Shown: one piece after another, positions 46,910-58,823 of the stretch
Numbering within the stretch: the stretch's first letter is position 1
Layout: every line of letters begins with the position of its first letter
Assembly (NCBI GenBank): GCA_036172225.1
Contig: CM069933.1
Span: 7,294,001-7,358,000 of the forward strand
Origin: Cryptocoryne crispatula var. balansae
Lineage: Eukaryota; Streptophyta; Magnoliopsida; Alismatales; Araceae
Direction of reading: 5' to 3'
DNA length: 64,000 nucleotides
The notes under the pieces: model-generated
Databases searched by the model: none
The model's input: the letters and a program-made list of their open reading frames with translations, nothing else
Told to the model about the DNA's origin: nothing
Position numbers and translations under genes: made by a program

Positions 46910-49900
46910 TGTCGAACTAAAAAATCTTCTCTTAAAAGAGAGAAAAAAAAAGAAAAAGGAGGAAGAAGAAGGAACGGAACGTGGGGAGCCGAAGGAAGAC
47001 CGTAAGCCTCGGGACTAAGCCGCCACCTCCGCCAGCCCGCCGGGAGCAGAGAAGCCACCTCGCACTCGCCGACGGAGGATGAACGGGGAGGGGAGTCAAG
47101 AGTAGTCGCCGCCGCCGATTGCCATCGCCGTCTCCGCCAAGGCCACCGCGAGGGGGGAGAAATCGCCGGAAGGAGCACCGCGAGAGAACCCTCGCGGGTG
47201 TCGGTCGTCGGGGAGGAGCCGTCGCTGTAGCTTGTCGCCGCCGCCTTCTCCGACCGCAATCGCCGCCATCATCGCCGATGCCCACCGCCGCCACCGCCGC
47301 CGCCGCGGAGGCCGGGGCCGAAGGGGGGGGCACGCGAGCCCCCTCGCGGGCTCCTATGTCCGTCGGGAGAGAGAAGACAGAAAAAGGGCAGGGGCTCCCA
47401 TCGCCGGCTCGCTCGCGCCACCGGCCGGAGTCCGCTCAAACCCACCGCGAGAGCCCTCGCGGGCGCTTCCCGGCCGCCGATGAGAGAGGGGGTCGGGGGA
47501 GAGAGAGGGCAGCGGCTCCCGCGGTCAAACCGCGCAGTAAAAAAAAAATGGACCGCCCGAGCGGGTGGTCGCGGGCCACGCGCGCACCCACGCGTGCGGG
47601 CGGCCGCGCATCCGTCAACCGGGGGGTGAACTTACCCCCCCCCCCGGTTTGACTTTGGTCAAACAGGGCCATAAAAGCTCAAAAAAGGGGGGAAATGGGG
47701 GTAACTCCACCCCACTCCGGTCACCCCCCCACTAACTCGAAAATGGGTTTAATGGGGCCTTCCAAATGACCCTTTTGCCCCTCCAAAAACCTCTATAAAT
47801 ACCCCTGCGCCATACGTACACGGGGTCGAGAGCGGAAAAAAAGAGAGAGTCGGGAAGAGAGAGAAGCTCTCTACATTCTCACCTCGGTTTTCGCGCTACC
47901 TTTCCATAAAAGGGGTCAGTTTTTGCGCTACCTTTCCATAAAAAGGGGCCGTTTTTTGCGCTACCTTTCCATAAAGGGGCCCAAAATAGTAAACTATTTT
48001 CGATAGAAAAATAGCCAACCCAACTCCGGCCCAACAAATGCCGTCCGAAATTACGTGGTTTTCAAGCGCTACCTTCCATTAAAGCGGGCCCAAAATAGTT
48101 CGCTATTTTGGAATTCAAACAGTAAAACCCAAATCTGGCCAACCGAAATGCCGCCAAACCGAACGGGAATTCAAACAGAAAAGGCCAAACCGAACGGGAA
48201 TTCAATCGAAAACCCAAATCGGTCAAACCGAAATGCCGGTCAAACCGAACGGGAATTCAAAAAGAAAACCCAAATCGGTCAAACCGAACTGCCGGTCAAA
48301 CCGAACGGGAATTCAAAAAGAAATCCCAAATCGGTCAAACCGAAATGCCGGTCAAACCGAACGGGAATTCAAATGAAAACCCAAGTCTCATTGCCGAAAT
48401 GCCGGTCAAACCGAACGGGAATTCAACATGAAAACCCAAATCGGTCAAACCGAAATGCCGGTCAAACCGAACGGGGATTCAAGATGAAACCCAAATCGGT
48501 AAAGCCGAAATGCCGGCCAAACCGAACGGGAAATCAAGATGAAAACCCAAATCGGTAAAGCCGAAATGCCGGCCAAACCGAACGGGAAATCAAAATGAAA
48601 ACCCAAATCGGTAAAACCGAAATGTCGGTCAAACCGAACGGGAATTCAAAGTGAAAACCCAAATCGGTAAAGCCGAAATGCCGGCCAAACCGAACGGGAA
48701 TTCAACATGAAAACCCAAATCGGTAAAACCGAAATGCCGGTCAAACCGAATGGGAATTCAAGATGAAAACCCAAATCGGTAAAACCGAAATGCCGGTCAA
48801 ACCGAACGGGAATTCAAACAAAACCCAAATCGGTAAAACCGAAATGCCGGTCAAACCGAACGGAATTCAAGATGAAAACCCAAATCGGTCAAACCGAAAT
48901 GCGGTCAATAAACCGAACGGGAAATCAAAGCCGAAACCCAGACGGCAGAAAGCGAAATGCTCAATAAAACTCGAATACGGTCCGTAAAATGCCGCATATC
49001 AAATGCAATCAAGCTATTCTTGGATATACGAAGAAAATCGTTCGGTAAGGCCGAAATGCCGAAAAGGTCGAAACCCAGACGGTAAAGCTCGAAATGTCGG
49101 CAAACCCGAATACGGTCCGGTAAATGCCGCATATCAAATGCAATCAAGCTATTCTCGGATATATGAAGACAACTGCTCCGGTAAGGCCGAAATGCCGAAA
49201 AAACCGAAACCCAGACGGTGAAAGCCGAAATGTCGGCAAAACCGAAGAAGCTCCAAATGCCGCATATCAAATGCAATCAAGTCATTCAGGACATACGAAG
49301 AAAATTTGGTTCGGTAAAATCGAAATATCGGCAGAAAGCCGAAACCCAAATCGGTAAAGCCGAAGCGCTCGCCAAACCGAACAAACTTTTGATACGTGTC
49401 GAGGAACAAAGGCTCGAATGCCCCCTCATTTATCGTACTTCCACGTACTCAAATCGACATGAAATAAATTCAAGTTCGATTGACCCGATGTGTCATCCAA
49501 AGATGACATCTAATCCCTACGGACTTTCGAGAGGTGGATAAAAATTAAACAAAATTGTCTAAGTCAACAAAACGACCAAAGACATAAACAAAACAAACCA
49601 AATCAAATCTTAAATAAAAAGAAAATCAATGGACCCAAACTTAAAGTTTGAATTAAGTTCAACCAAATTCCATCTCATAAGGCCATGGGATATGTCTTCC
49701 AGGTTTCTTTATGTGGATAAATGACTTCCGATCAATATGTTGCTGTGCCGGCCAATCAAGGGTATTCGAGTGGTCGCACGATGTAATTAACACCCGAATA
49801 TCGCAAGGCCGGTGGAGAGAGGTCAAAATTTATTTTCAAAGAACTCAGAAAACCTCATAAAATAAATTGTGGTTCAGATCATCTAAGTGGTGGGTGATAC

Positions 49901-50076
49901 TCATATCGACACTTAGCAAATCTGTGGAACCATCGGTGTTCCTATAAAATAATACCACATCAAATTAGCTAATACTCCTATGAATACCACATATTTTCAT
50001 AGTAGTCAATGCTAGCCTAAAGCAAAAAGAATTTTCTACCCCAAAAAAAAAGAGAGGAAAATTCGAGGTTCCAACA
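46910..50076 (+). repeat. 3' LTR (3167 bp)
   Basis: It matches the 5' LTR along its whole length but with many small indels and substitutions, including loss or gain of single 56-bp units. The TATA box is conserved at 47794-47801. It ends GTTCCAACA followed by the gagaa target duplication. Differences cluster in the GC-rich first third and in the repeat arrays. Confidence 0.94.
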
Positions 50077-50627
50077 GAGAACTAAAAACAAGTGTATTTA
50101 ATTTTTAGATGCAGTCGTACAGGATGAGAATAGGAGTTTACTCAAATCCAAATCCAATATGCTCACATGATAGTTGCTTCAAGTATGTGCAAATTGGCTC
50201 TTAATTTATCATAAATGTCAATTAGCTTTGACCTCAATAATGTGCTTATTTATTATTCTTCTTTATAGACGTGTGGTGAATTCAAGTGAATACAATAAGA
50301 AGATGGAATCTACTTGTTGCAATTTCAATTTGCTTATTGAGTCTAAACATAAGATCTTCCTAATGTGAGAGAAACTGAAGTACATTTAGCCTAAACTATA
50401 TCAAAAGAAAGAATATGTTAACATATGATAAGTAAGAGAAGCAAGTGGTCCGCCATTAAAATATGCAGCTGAGAATCAAGAACATCAAGGACGGTCAAAG
50501 AATTGCATAAAAGAGATTCTCAAGATTTACAAGTGTACTACACTAATAACGAGCTAAAGCAACATCTGTTGCATGTCAACGAGTGAGTGAAGACGTTGAC
50601 GTAAATTGTTTTTTTCAAGAGAAGCAT

Positions 50628-51831
50628 CAACTTATAGGTGTAGACAATTCAGTTCGATCCAATTTTGGACCAATTTTTTGACAACCAAAACTGAACCGAA
50701 ATGTAGACCAAACCAAACCTAACCGATTCATTTTAATCCCAAATTGAAAACGAACCAAACTATTTAATTCTATTTGGTTCAATTCAAACAATTAGTTTTT
50801 ACAAAATATATTATATTATTTATATTTAAAATAAAAATATATACATAAATAAAACATATTGATTAATAATGAGTCGTTAATAAATGGCCCACCATTCCCT
50901 CAGCAATTAGAGACTAGCCCATAGAAGAGCCATGGCCATTTTTTATAGGATCCAAGGTCCATCACCTTCATCATCTCTCCGATGTGGCCTATGGGACTAT
51001 CCCACTTGGCAGTGGCAAGGCAACAATGGAAGGAAAAGAGACGGTGGTGGGCAGAGGAGAACTGGTGGTGAGGATGAGGATGGCTCCGACTCGGGTGCTC
51101 ACTATGGCAACTTGTGTGGAGGAGGATGGTGGGGGAAGAGAGCTGGAAGAGGGATATGGAGAAGGTCATCTTTGGCGAAACAGAAAGGGCGAGAAGAAAA
51201 CAAACCACAAACGAGAGGGGGACCTCGATGGAGAAAGGGAATTGCGAAAGTTACAGGATAGAGAAGGGGGTTCACTTTACGGCAATGACTAGCGGAGATG
51301 ACTCTAACAAGGCTCGACGTTGACCATTATAGTTCAATAAAGAGGGGGATGAGGACAAGCGACACAAAAAGTACTAGAGTAAGCCTATAAACAGAGCATC
51401 AATTGACTAGCGTGGAAGAGGAGGAGGAGAGCAGCGACTGGCGAGGACAGGGAGGAAGGCAGCAGCAACTAGCGAGGAGGTCCAAAGAAGGGAATCGATG
51501 AGCAACCTTTCGTGCTTGCGGCGGCAAGGAGGAGAGGCATCTCCGAGGAGGGCAGAGAGAAGAAGACCGAGTCAATTGGTTTACCGGATGGACCCAATTT
51601 TGGGAGCAGTCAAATCGAATGAAACAGGTTTATTTCTATCAGTTCAGTTCAGTTCAAAAAAATTAAACATCCATGCTCTTTAATAGAACCAACAAAGTCA
51701 AACCAGATCGAACCAATTTATTCCTACCACTTCAATTCAGTTCAAAAAGTCGAACATCTATTCTCCTAAACAAAACCGAACAGGTTCGGTTCCATTTACC
51801 GATTCACTAGTTTTTTTCAACTCTACATGGG
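50628..51831. mobile_element. ~1.2-kb insert with GGTTCGG-type ends
   Basis: It interrupts transposase copy 5: left flank TTCAAGAGAAGCATCAACTT and right flank GGTAGAGGAG align side by side with uninterrupted sequence in element 1. Outer parts have repeated AACCGAA/TTCAGTTCAGTTC words. The ends, TAGGTGTAGACAA and (minus strand) CATGTAGAGTTGA, share TGTAGA. I found no clean octamer duplication. The centre is GC-richer (GGTGGTGAGGATGAGGATGG), like 1.6-2.1 kb. Probably a hAT-type element, class unproven. Confidence 0.5.
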
Positions 51832-52249
51832 TAGAGGAGAAGACAGGCAGAGCATCTTCAATGTTCGTTCCTTAGGATTGTACATAAGATTAAGGAGAAC
51901 TAGATGGTGTTCAGATTGAAGATGAAAACATGCAAAAGGAAGTCCCTGTTACTCCAGCTCTAGCTTCTACTCCAACCCTAGCCCCAGCTCTAGCTACAAC
52001 CCCAGCCTCAACTCAACCATCACAAACAATCCATCAGAGGTCAAAACAAAAGGAAAAAAATCTTGACACTTCAAGTAATTAAAAAAGGTCTACCAGTGTG
52101 GAATTGAGATTAGGAGTTCTTCACAATCAAAAAACAAATGAAGAAGCAGCAAAAAAAAAGTTAAAATTAAGCAAAGACCTATTAATCTAACAAATAGTAT
52201 ACAAACACCCTCCTCAGAAGATGACGAGGAAGAGTCATTCCACCTTACT

Positions 52250-52520
52250 CAACTGTCAAAGAGGTCGCAATGCCAAAGTGGTCTAGGCACTACAGAGTGC
52301 CCAACCACTTTTCTATACATAGATAAAGTGCCAAAGCACACCAAAGAGGGGGCACTTAGCCGCTTTAAGCCAACTAGATCCACAAAATAGAAAGGATGCG
52401 CATTGGGATCCTATTTATACTTAAATCATTCTTCTACTTCAATTTACTTTTAATCAATATTATCTACTTAATATACTTTTTATATAAAATCTTTGTCGCA
52501 TTGTCACCTTGACAACCATG
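52250..52520. mobile_element. 271-bp hAT MITE
   Basis: Left end CAACTGTCAAAGAGGTC, right end on the minus strand CATGGTTGTCAAGGTGAC. The latter matches the terminus of the 5161-5867 element. Flanks caccttact (52241-52249) and cacctact (52521-52528) are the same octamer with one inserted T on the left. It carries CAAAGTGGTC/AAGTGCCAAAG words near the ends and an AT-rich centre. Confidence 0.78.
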
Positions 52521-53325
52521 CACCTACTCAACAGCAACACGTAGAACATTCAAGTGAGGATAGAGAAGGATCTTATAGTAATGCAATTACTAGTGGGACA
52601 GCTCCAAATGACATTCAAGTGGATGGAGGCAACGTTAAACACAATTGGGTTTACACGTGACACAAAGCTATCTAAAACCGCCAAAAGTAGAGTACTTTGA
52701 GCCAGTTATTCCAGATACCCACCCAGCAGGGCCAACACCAAATGGCCTATATGATTTTAACCATATGGCCTAGTCCTTATTTGGATATGGATATAGGTCT
52801 ATCATAACTTGTCAACAACGATGGCTTTCACATAGGGTAGATACAGATAAAGAGAGTCACATAACCAGTAGCATATATACCGTAACAAATGGTATGTATC
52901 ATTTATATTAAACATTATTTGTACATGTATTTATATAGTCTACTAATTTGTCATAATTTTTTACCGATATTTTATGATTTTTTATTTTTTTGTAATTTAT
53001 TTAAATTAAAGACAAGTTGGTCAATTTGGATGTAGAAAAATTGGATCCAACGATCATTGTCAATCCTTGGGCGGCACCAACATTGCACACGATTCTAACA
53101 CTACGCCACCTGATGCCCTACTTCTAGTTCTAAATGAGTGCAACAATCAAGCCAGAACAGAATAGAGAATGGATGCTTGTGCCTGTCTTCCATTTCCAGT
53201 AGGGAAGAACCCCTTTTCAATCATCAAATGGAAAGAATCAAATGATGCATTGTGTAAGACCCTTCAATTCACCTGACTCCATTGAGTCACCTCTGTAGGA
53301 ACTATTGTAGAAGCAAGCTTCCTAC

Positions 53326-54081
53326 CATGGTTTGCCAAGTCGCCCGAGGGTCGCCCCGGGTGGGGCAACTTGGCCAATTTTTGGGCCGACCGACCCGGCT
53401 CCAACCCAGCAAGGGCAACCCCACGACGACCCAACGTAGGGTCGCGCGAGCTGGCCACGGGTTGCTCAACCCAGCAACCCGATTGACAGGGTTACCCGAC
53501 TTGGTCCAACCAGGTCACTATGTTTTATTACTTATATTTTTTAGATTATTTTTTCTTCTGGGGGACGTTGGCCCCCTGAAACCCCTCACAAGAGGCATTG
53601 CCCTCTTGACCCCTGCGACCTAACCGCAAAAGCCAATCCGCAAATACTATGAGCCCCTAATAGTATACTAATATTTTACTATCACTTATAATATTACACA
53701 GTTAAATTTTGTGATTATAAATATATGAAACACAATTAAACTTTAGAAAATTATTTATTAACCATTTCTACTCTCTCACTTTAGATTAACTCTTTTCCAG
53801 CATATACTAATACAGCATAATCATAAAAAATCATATTTATTTCTATTCACAGATAAACACTCATATTCAATTATAACGTAAAATATAACTATACTTATGT
53901 ATACATATGTTTTATGTATACGTAAATATATAGTATAAAAATATATTTTTTATATTTTTATGTAATTTTTATATTTTTTGAAAAAAATAAATAAATCCGA
54001 CCTTGTCCGACTCGAGTTGCGATTCGGTCTGACTAAGTTAGTTTTGGGGCTGACTGGCCCAAGGACGACCCTCAACCCAAC
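53326..54081. mobile_element. 756-bp hAT element, GGTCGCCC-type ends
   Basis: Flanking octamers cttcctac (53318-53325) and cttcctcc (54082-54089) agree at 7 of 8. The left end CATGGTTTGCCAAGTCGCCC and the right end on the minus strand (GTTGGGTTGAGGGTCGTCC) are only partly alike, so the right terminus may have lost bases. Outer parts carry GGTCGCCC, GACCCGGCTC and GCAACCC words. The interior (GGCCCCCTGAAACCCCTCAC, CTTGACCCCTGCGACCTAAC, then TTTTACTATCACTTATAATAT and GATTATAAATATATGA) matches the interior of the 5161-5867 element. Confidence 0.8.
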
Positions 54082-54618
54082 CTTCCTCCTACCATTGGTA
54101 GTATGACAAGCGCCACTAGCAAGGGTGGCCGGACCTAAATGGTGGGAATCTGACCACAGAAGCCTCTAGGATCGACATCTTAGTGGCATCTTAAAACCTA
54201 AACTCTTTCCTAGCTCGTAAGTCCATCTTCGTCAGCAACGTATCTTAAAGATAAGGCTATAGCTGATTTCCTCCGATGTTCTAACAGACAAAACAGAGCA
54301 ATCAGACATGATCAATGAAGACCCTTCATTTCCATCATACAAAATTACCTAGTTTAGCTTGCTAGAGCAGATACTCAAGGACAAAAACTAGAGAAACCGT
54401 GGATGCCATAAATAATCTCTAATCAACTAATTTTAGTCTAGATTTGCAAATAAATTTCACTCTCTGGCATGGTTTGCAAGATTGGCTGAACTAGATTGGT
54501 CAATCTAAATTGATGCATTGGCCAATCTAGATCAAGCTCAGCACCCCTCGTCCAATCCCACAGCTGGAGGTTGATCTCGTTCAGATTTGGGGATCAGCCT
54601 AGATTTAACTGGACTTTT
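54082..54618. other. Unassigned flank of element 6
   Basis: No gene recognised. 54478-54610 and 59294-59400 both have GATTGGCTGA/GGATCAGCC words, and they become adjacent when element 6 is removed. Element 6 therefore probably inserted into an older AATCGG-like repeat. Confidence 0.4.
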
Positions 54619-55056
54619 CAAGGATTGTGGGATTGAGATTGGTACCCAGATCGATGGGTACCGATTCAGATCTATTGGCCAAAATCAGCCGATCCTCCAT
54701 ATGTCAGATCGATTCAAGATTAGTCTGAATCGGCCAATTTTTTAAAAATTCATAAAAATTGTAAAAAAAATCATAAAAATCATAGAAATGATCAAAAAAA
54801 TTTGCAAAAATGAAAAACAGTGGATAATGTGTTATCAAACAATGCCATACAAAGTAAGTTCATTTCAACAAATTTTCATATATATACAAACTATCATCAC
54901 AGACTACTTAAAAAAAATACACTAGTGACATAATGTAGTACATTTTTTTGTTCAAAAAAAAGACATAATGTAGTACATAATACACTTCATAATGATTACA
55001 ACACATGTGACATACATAACTTAGTACAAAATACACCTCATTGTCACGACTGACGA

Positions 55057-58000
55057 TCACCACCAACTCTGGAAATGACCTTCATAATCATGCTTCTTCT
55101 CGTCATCCTCGGTCTCTCGAATCGTACACTGACCTTGGTCATTAATAATACCTCCATAAATATAGAAAAACAATGACTCTGTCATTGCACTGAAATCATA
55201 AACTCCAGCATCGGCTACAGGTGGAGAAAGTGGATAATAAGGCTCGTAATTTGAAGCAGGGTCCAGTACAAATGTTGTGTGCTCCTCGAAAACATTCGTC
55301 AAACTCCAACGACCACTACTCCATCCACTCGTCAATGCCTCTACCAGTCAAGTCATCTGGGTCAGCTCCACTCATGTGTGCACTAACACGACTGGTAGAT
55401 CCACCTGCACCTCCTCTTGAACCACCCCCACCTTGTGGTTTGTGGGTGGAATAACTATTCTTCCACCCCAGATGATGAAGGTGGCTTAGTCTCTGTATCA
55501 ATCATATGTCAGCGTTTTGTACTCAAAATCTTTCTTTTCTTGCCACCTTCCTCTGTGCTTTGGTGTGATGTTGCCCTAGGTTGACCGCTTTCTCCAATGC
55601 CTTGAATAATGAAGTAGGAGCCTTCTTGGTGATAGAAGGCCTTGCAAGTCTGGCTGAAGTTGTGGCTTGAGCGATATGCCGCTCAGGGGCAAATGTGGTC
55701 TATGGTAGATCAAGAACTGGAGCTATGCATGGCACCTGGGTGTCTGCATCCTATATCTCATCATCACCCACAATGCTATCAAGCTCATGTTCGGCCCACA
55801 ATTTGTCATTGGGGTCGAACTTTGGCTCTCCCTCAGCGTCCTCCTCCATCTAGACTGCAAGTGGATATTCTTCTTAGAATAGACATTCCAAATCAACTTC
55901 ATTATGAGTGCATTGAACTTAATTGATATTTCTCTTGGTACAATCCACCTATGAATCTTACAAACCTGTCCTCTGATAGGTTCTACCTCTCCTTAATATT
56001 TTTCATTCTCAATCTCATACTGTAGTGGCAGAAAACTAATTTTTGTAATCTCTCACTCTTCAACATATTCCTTCTCTTCATGTGTAAGAGGTTAAAGGTG
56101 CTCTAGTTCCTCTCACATTAGCTGGAGTTGGTGCTCTAACTCAGCACCCTGATTGCAACACCAACACGTGAATTCCATCCACTCCTATTGTTTGCCTATA
56201 TCCACCAATCAGCTATAAAAACATAAGTACACCCGAAATTAGTATGTGTCAAATATACATATAACATTATTTGACATATAAATGTGTAGTGGCTTACCAC
56301 GAGAAACGTTATCATATAAGTACTATGAATTCAAATCTACGTAGTCTTCAATTTTATGTCGATATGATGTCATCTAAAATACCATTCGAAATATACTTAA
56401 CTTTTATAACAAACTTCTATCCTTGCTAAATTATTAAACAATACTCACTCCAATCTCAGCTTTGGTCCTATCTTGCAGAGTCTTACACAATCTCTTAATG
56501 ACAAATAAAGTGCCAAAAAGCACCTCACCTATCATTGCACACCTACCACCTACTCACCATATTAAATCCTCGAATTCAAAAAGTATCACACCACAATAAA
56601 AAAATCAGCAGTTAATGTATCAAACATTAAGCTTAAAAAACAATACGATAATTAAATTTATACATGTGGCACGAAAGTCACGCTGAAGTGTCTTGTCCCA
56701 TCTGTGATCTATGATCTTCAACCACTTTTGATAACCCTTCGGATGTTTTTCTTTAATCTTCAGCTTTGCCTTATCCATAGCATTGTACAGGTAACATATT
56801 TGATTCTTATCATTGGAATCCATCAACCTAAGTACCTATACAATGGGCTCTATCACAAACAAGTAGTACTGCACCTTCTCCCACCACCTGTTATTTTCAA
56901 TCAAGGACTCCATCTTCAAAAGTATTTCATGCTGATCAATTGTGCTCTTATAGGCATCCATGTACTCCTAGTAGGTTGTAGAGAGTATGAACCTCTTCAA
57001 GTCATTTTTATACATATACAAGCTCTCTAATGCAATGCATCATGTAACAAATCTAGTAGGACCCGGTAGAATTAGATCATGACTATCAATGTGGTTCCTC
57101 ATTATATATAATAATCTAGGATGCTCATAAATAAAAGATGTGATCAACTGACTTTGGCTAATCAATAAGCTGACAGATGGATTCTTCCTGATGTCCTCCA
57201 ACATTAGGTCTAGAGAGTGTGCGACACAGGGTACCCAGAAAAGCTGAGGTCTGGCCTCCATTAACTTCTTCCCTGCAGCCTTGTAGGAGGCCTCGTTGTC
57301 CGTCATAATTTGAACAACATTTTCCTTCCCAACCTCCTCCTCCACCACGGAGTTCATCAAGTAAAAAAGGTAATCTGCATTTTACACCTTGCCTGATGCA
57401 TCGACAAACTTTAAAAATATAGTTCCCTCGGAACAATACACAAGAAAATTTATGAGAGACCTCCTTGTAATGTCTGTCCAACCATCACACATGATGGTGC
57501 AACCTCTCTCTTTCCAGATGGATTTGAAACCATCCATCCAAGAGGTCAACTCATCGACCTCGTCATCTAACCCACCCTCATAAATATACTTGGACATGGG
57601 GGCCTTCAACCGTGGCCCAGCATCACAAATGGCATCACCATTGTCTGGAAATATGGATTGGTCGCAGCATGTAATGGGACACCTACATGACATCAAAAAA
57701 AGAACATCAACTATGATTAATAAGTAATTCAATTACAAGTATAAAATTTAAATATCAACTGTATTCATCGTGTACCTATGTGGAAAAAAAATTTACCACA
57801 TGTTTTATGGCTTTCTTTGCAACCCCTATCATAGTCTTAACTCCCCTCAAAGCCTGCCTTGTGCCCCTCTGGTCTCTATAACTTTTTCTATACATGGCCG
57901 TGTCTAAAGTCGACTGAACAGAAGAAGAATGTAAGAACTCACTCCCTCGGGCTCGGACAAGTTGAGTGTCTTCCCCAACACCATGTCGGGTTAGAGCTAA

Positions 58001-58483
58001 ACCCGAACCTCATGCACCCCTTCTTCTCTCCCCATCCTCATGAGTTTGAGCTTTACTAGCATTCATGACCCTCCTGACCTGAGCCGCTTCCTCATCATCA
58101 CTATCCAAAGATGGTAAGTCAATCTGGACATGACCTTCTACCTTTCCCTTCCCCTTCTTACCCTTTCCAGCCATCAGCTCAATGTCTCTCCGTCCTATCA
58201 ACTCGTCATAAAGATCTTGCACCTGCCCAATTCCAACCTCTCTCTGCAAGGCTCTCCTAGTCAAGTATCCTCACATCTCCTTTGCAAGCTCTACCGAGAC
58301 TTTGTCACACTTCTTAACATTTCCACCTACACTAGCTATATGTTGCTTTAGCTGGTAGACACCTCCATTCATGTCCTTATTGCATCACTTGCATCTCACC
58401 CTCTTCTTCTCCACATCCACCAAGAAGCTATACTGCCATCCAATGTCATGAACGACAATAGCACCAACCTCCCTGTCCGACAT
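55057..58483 (-). pseudogene. hAT transposase of element 6, nearly intact
   Basis: Start at 58483 (MSDREVGAIVVHDIGWQY), then the BED finger RVRCK-stop-CNKDMNGG, QLKQHIASVGGNVKKCDKVS, with TGA replacing the Trp. A charged linker follows (58264-58010: KGKKGKGKVEG, LDSDDEEAAQVRR). The DUF659-type core is split by a frameshift near 57390: KERGCTIMCDGWTDITRRSL and FLVYCSEGT on one side, QIMTDNEASYKAAGKKLMEA and PCVAHSLDLMLEDI on the other. SNDKNQICYLYNAMDKAKLK lies near 56820, the hATC-like part near 56150-55980, and a tail ends YEGHFQSWW at 55057. CDGW and MTDN keep the expected catalytic aspartates. A few stops and shifts separate it from a functional gene; these may be real or sequence errors. 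Confidence 0.85.
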
Positions 58484-58551
58484 TTTACCTACATCCTAAT
58501 GCAAATACGTAAAAAAATTTAATAAATATTAATGTAATTAATCAACAATCA

Positions 58552-58823
58552 TCCCCAATTGGGGGTGACAAAATTAAAAATCATCCCTAAAGGGGTGTCA
58601 TGGCTGAAACACCACTTCAGGGGTGTCTGAGGGTCACCCCCAAAGGGATGATCCTTGTTGTCACCCATTCAGGGGTGAATTAACACCCCCCCAAAGGGGT
58701 GCCATGGATTGGCCTGAGGCACCCCTTCAGGGGTGACAAATCATCACCCCTGAACAGGTGCTCACAACAACCACCCCCTTTGGGGTGGCTATCTGGACGA
58801 TTAGAGGCACCCCTGAAGGGGTG
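58552..58823. repeat. Array of ~10 short CACCCC/GGGGTG palindromes
   Basis: In about 270 bp there are ten short inverted repeats, such as CACCCCTTCAGGGGTG, CACCCCTGAAGGGGTG, CACCCCCTTTGGGGTG and CACCCCCCCAAAGGGGTG, at spacings of about 20-40 bp. They lie just upstream of the element 6 transposase start. Elements 1-3 have the unrelated 132-bp repeats at this place. Dyad symmetry suggests protein-binding sites or hairpins. Confidence 0.8.

Larger units (their letters stand above)
33229..50076 (+). mobile_element. 16.8-kb LTR retrotransposon derivative without pol
   Basis: Two long direct repeats (33229-36369 and 46910-50076) begin TGTCGAAC and end GTTCCAACA. Identical pentamers gagaa flank the element at 33224-33228 and 50077-50081. 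The 10.5-kb interior has a weak gag trace (38439-38940) but no reverse transcriptase, RNase H, protease or integrase motif that I can find on either strand. Instead it is filled with tandem arrays. This fits the class of large retrotransposon derivatives, which rely on proteins of other elements. The purine-rich GTGGGGGG just before the 3' LTR could serve as the polypurine tract. I could not assign a primer-binding tRNA. Orientation is taken from the LTR TATA box and the gag trace. Confidence 0.93.
50082..52900 (+). pseudogene. hAT transposase copy 5, 3' part
   Basis: It resumes after the LTR element with ATGCAGTCGTACAGGATGAG, which matches the segment following the same intron in element 1. 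The hATC-like part (about 50275-50400) and the MRLRIKN-type segment (about 50460) follow. A 1.2-kb insert interrupts at about 50628-51831. The linker after it is Ala/Pro/Thr-rich (PALASTPTLAPALATTPAST), a second insert lies at 52250-52520, and the Tyr/Gly-rich tail (SLFGYGY) is near 52770. Many stops. The 3' terminus of this element was not located. Confidence 0.7.
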
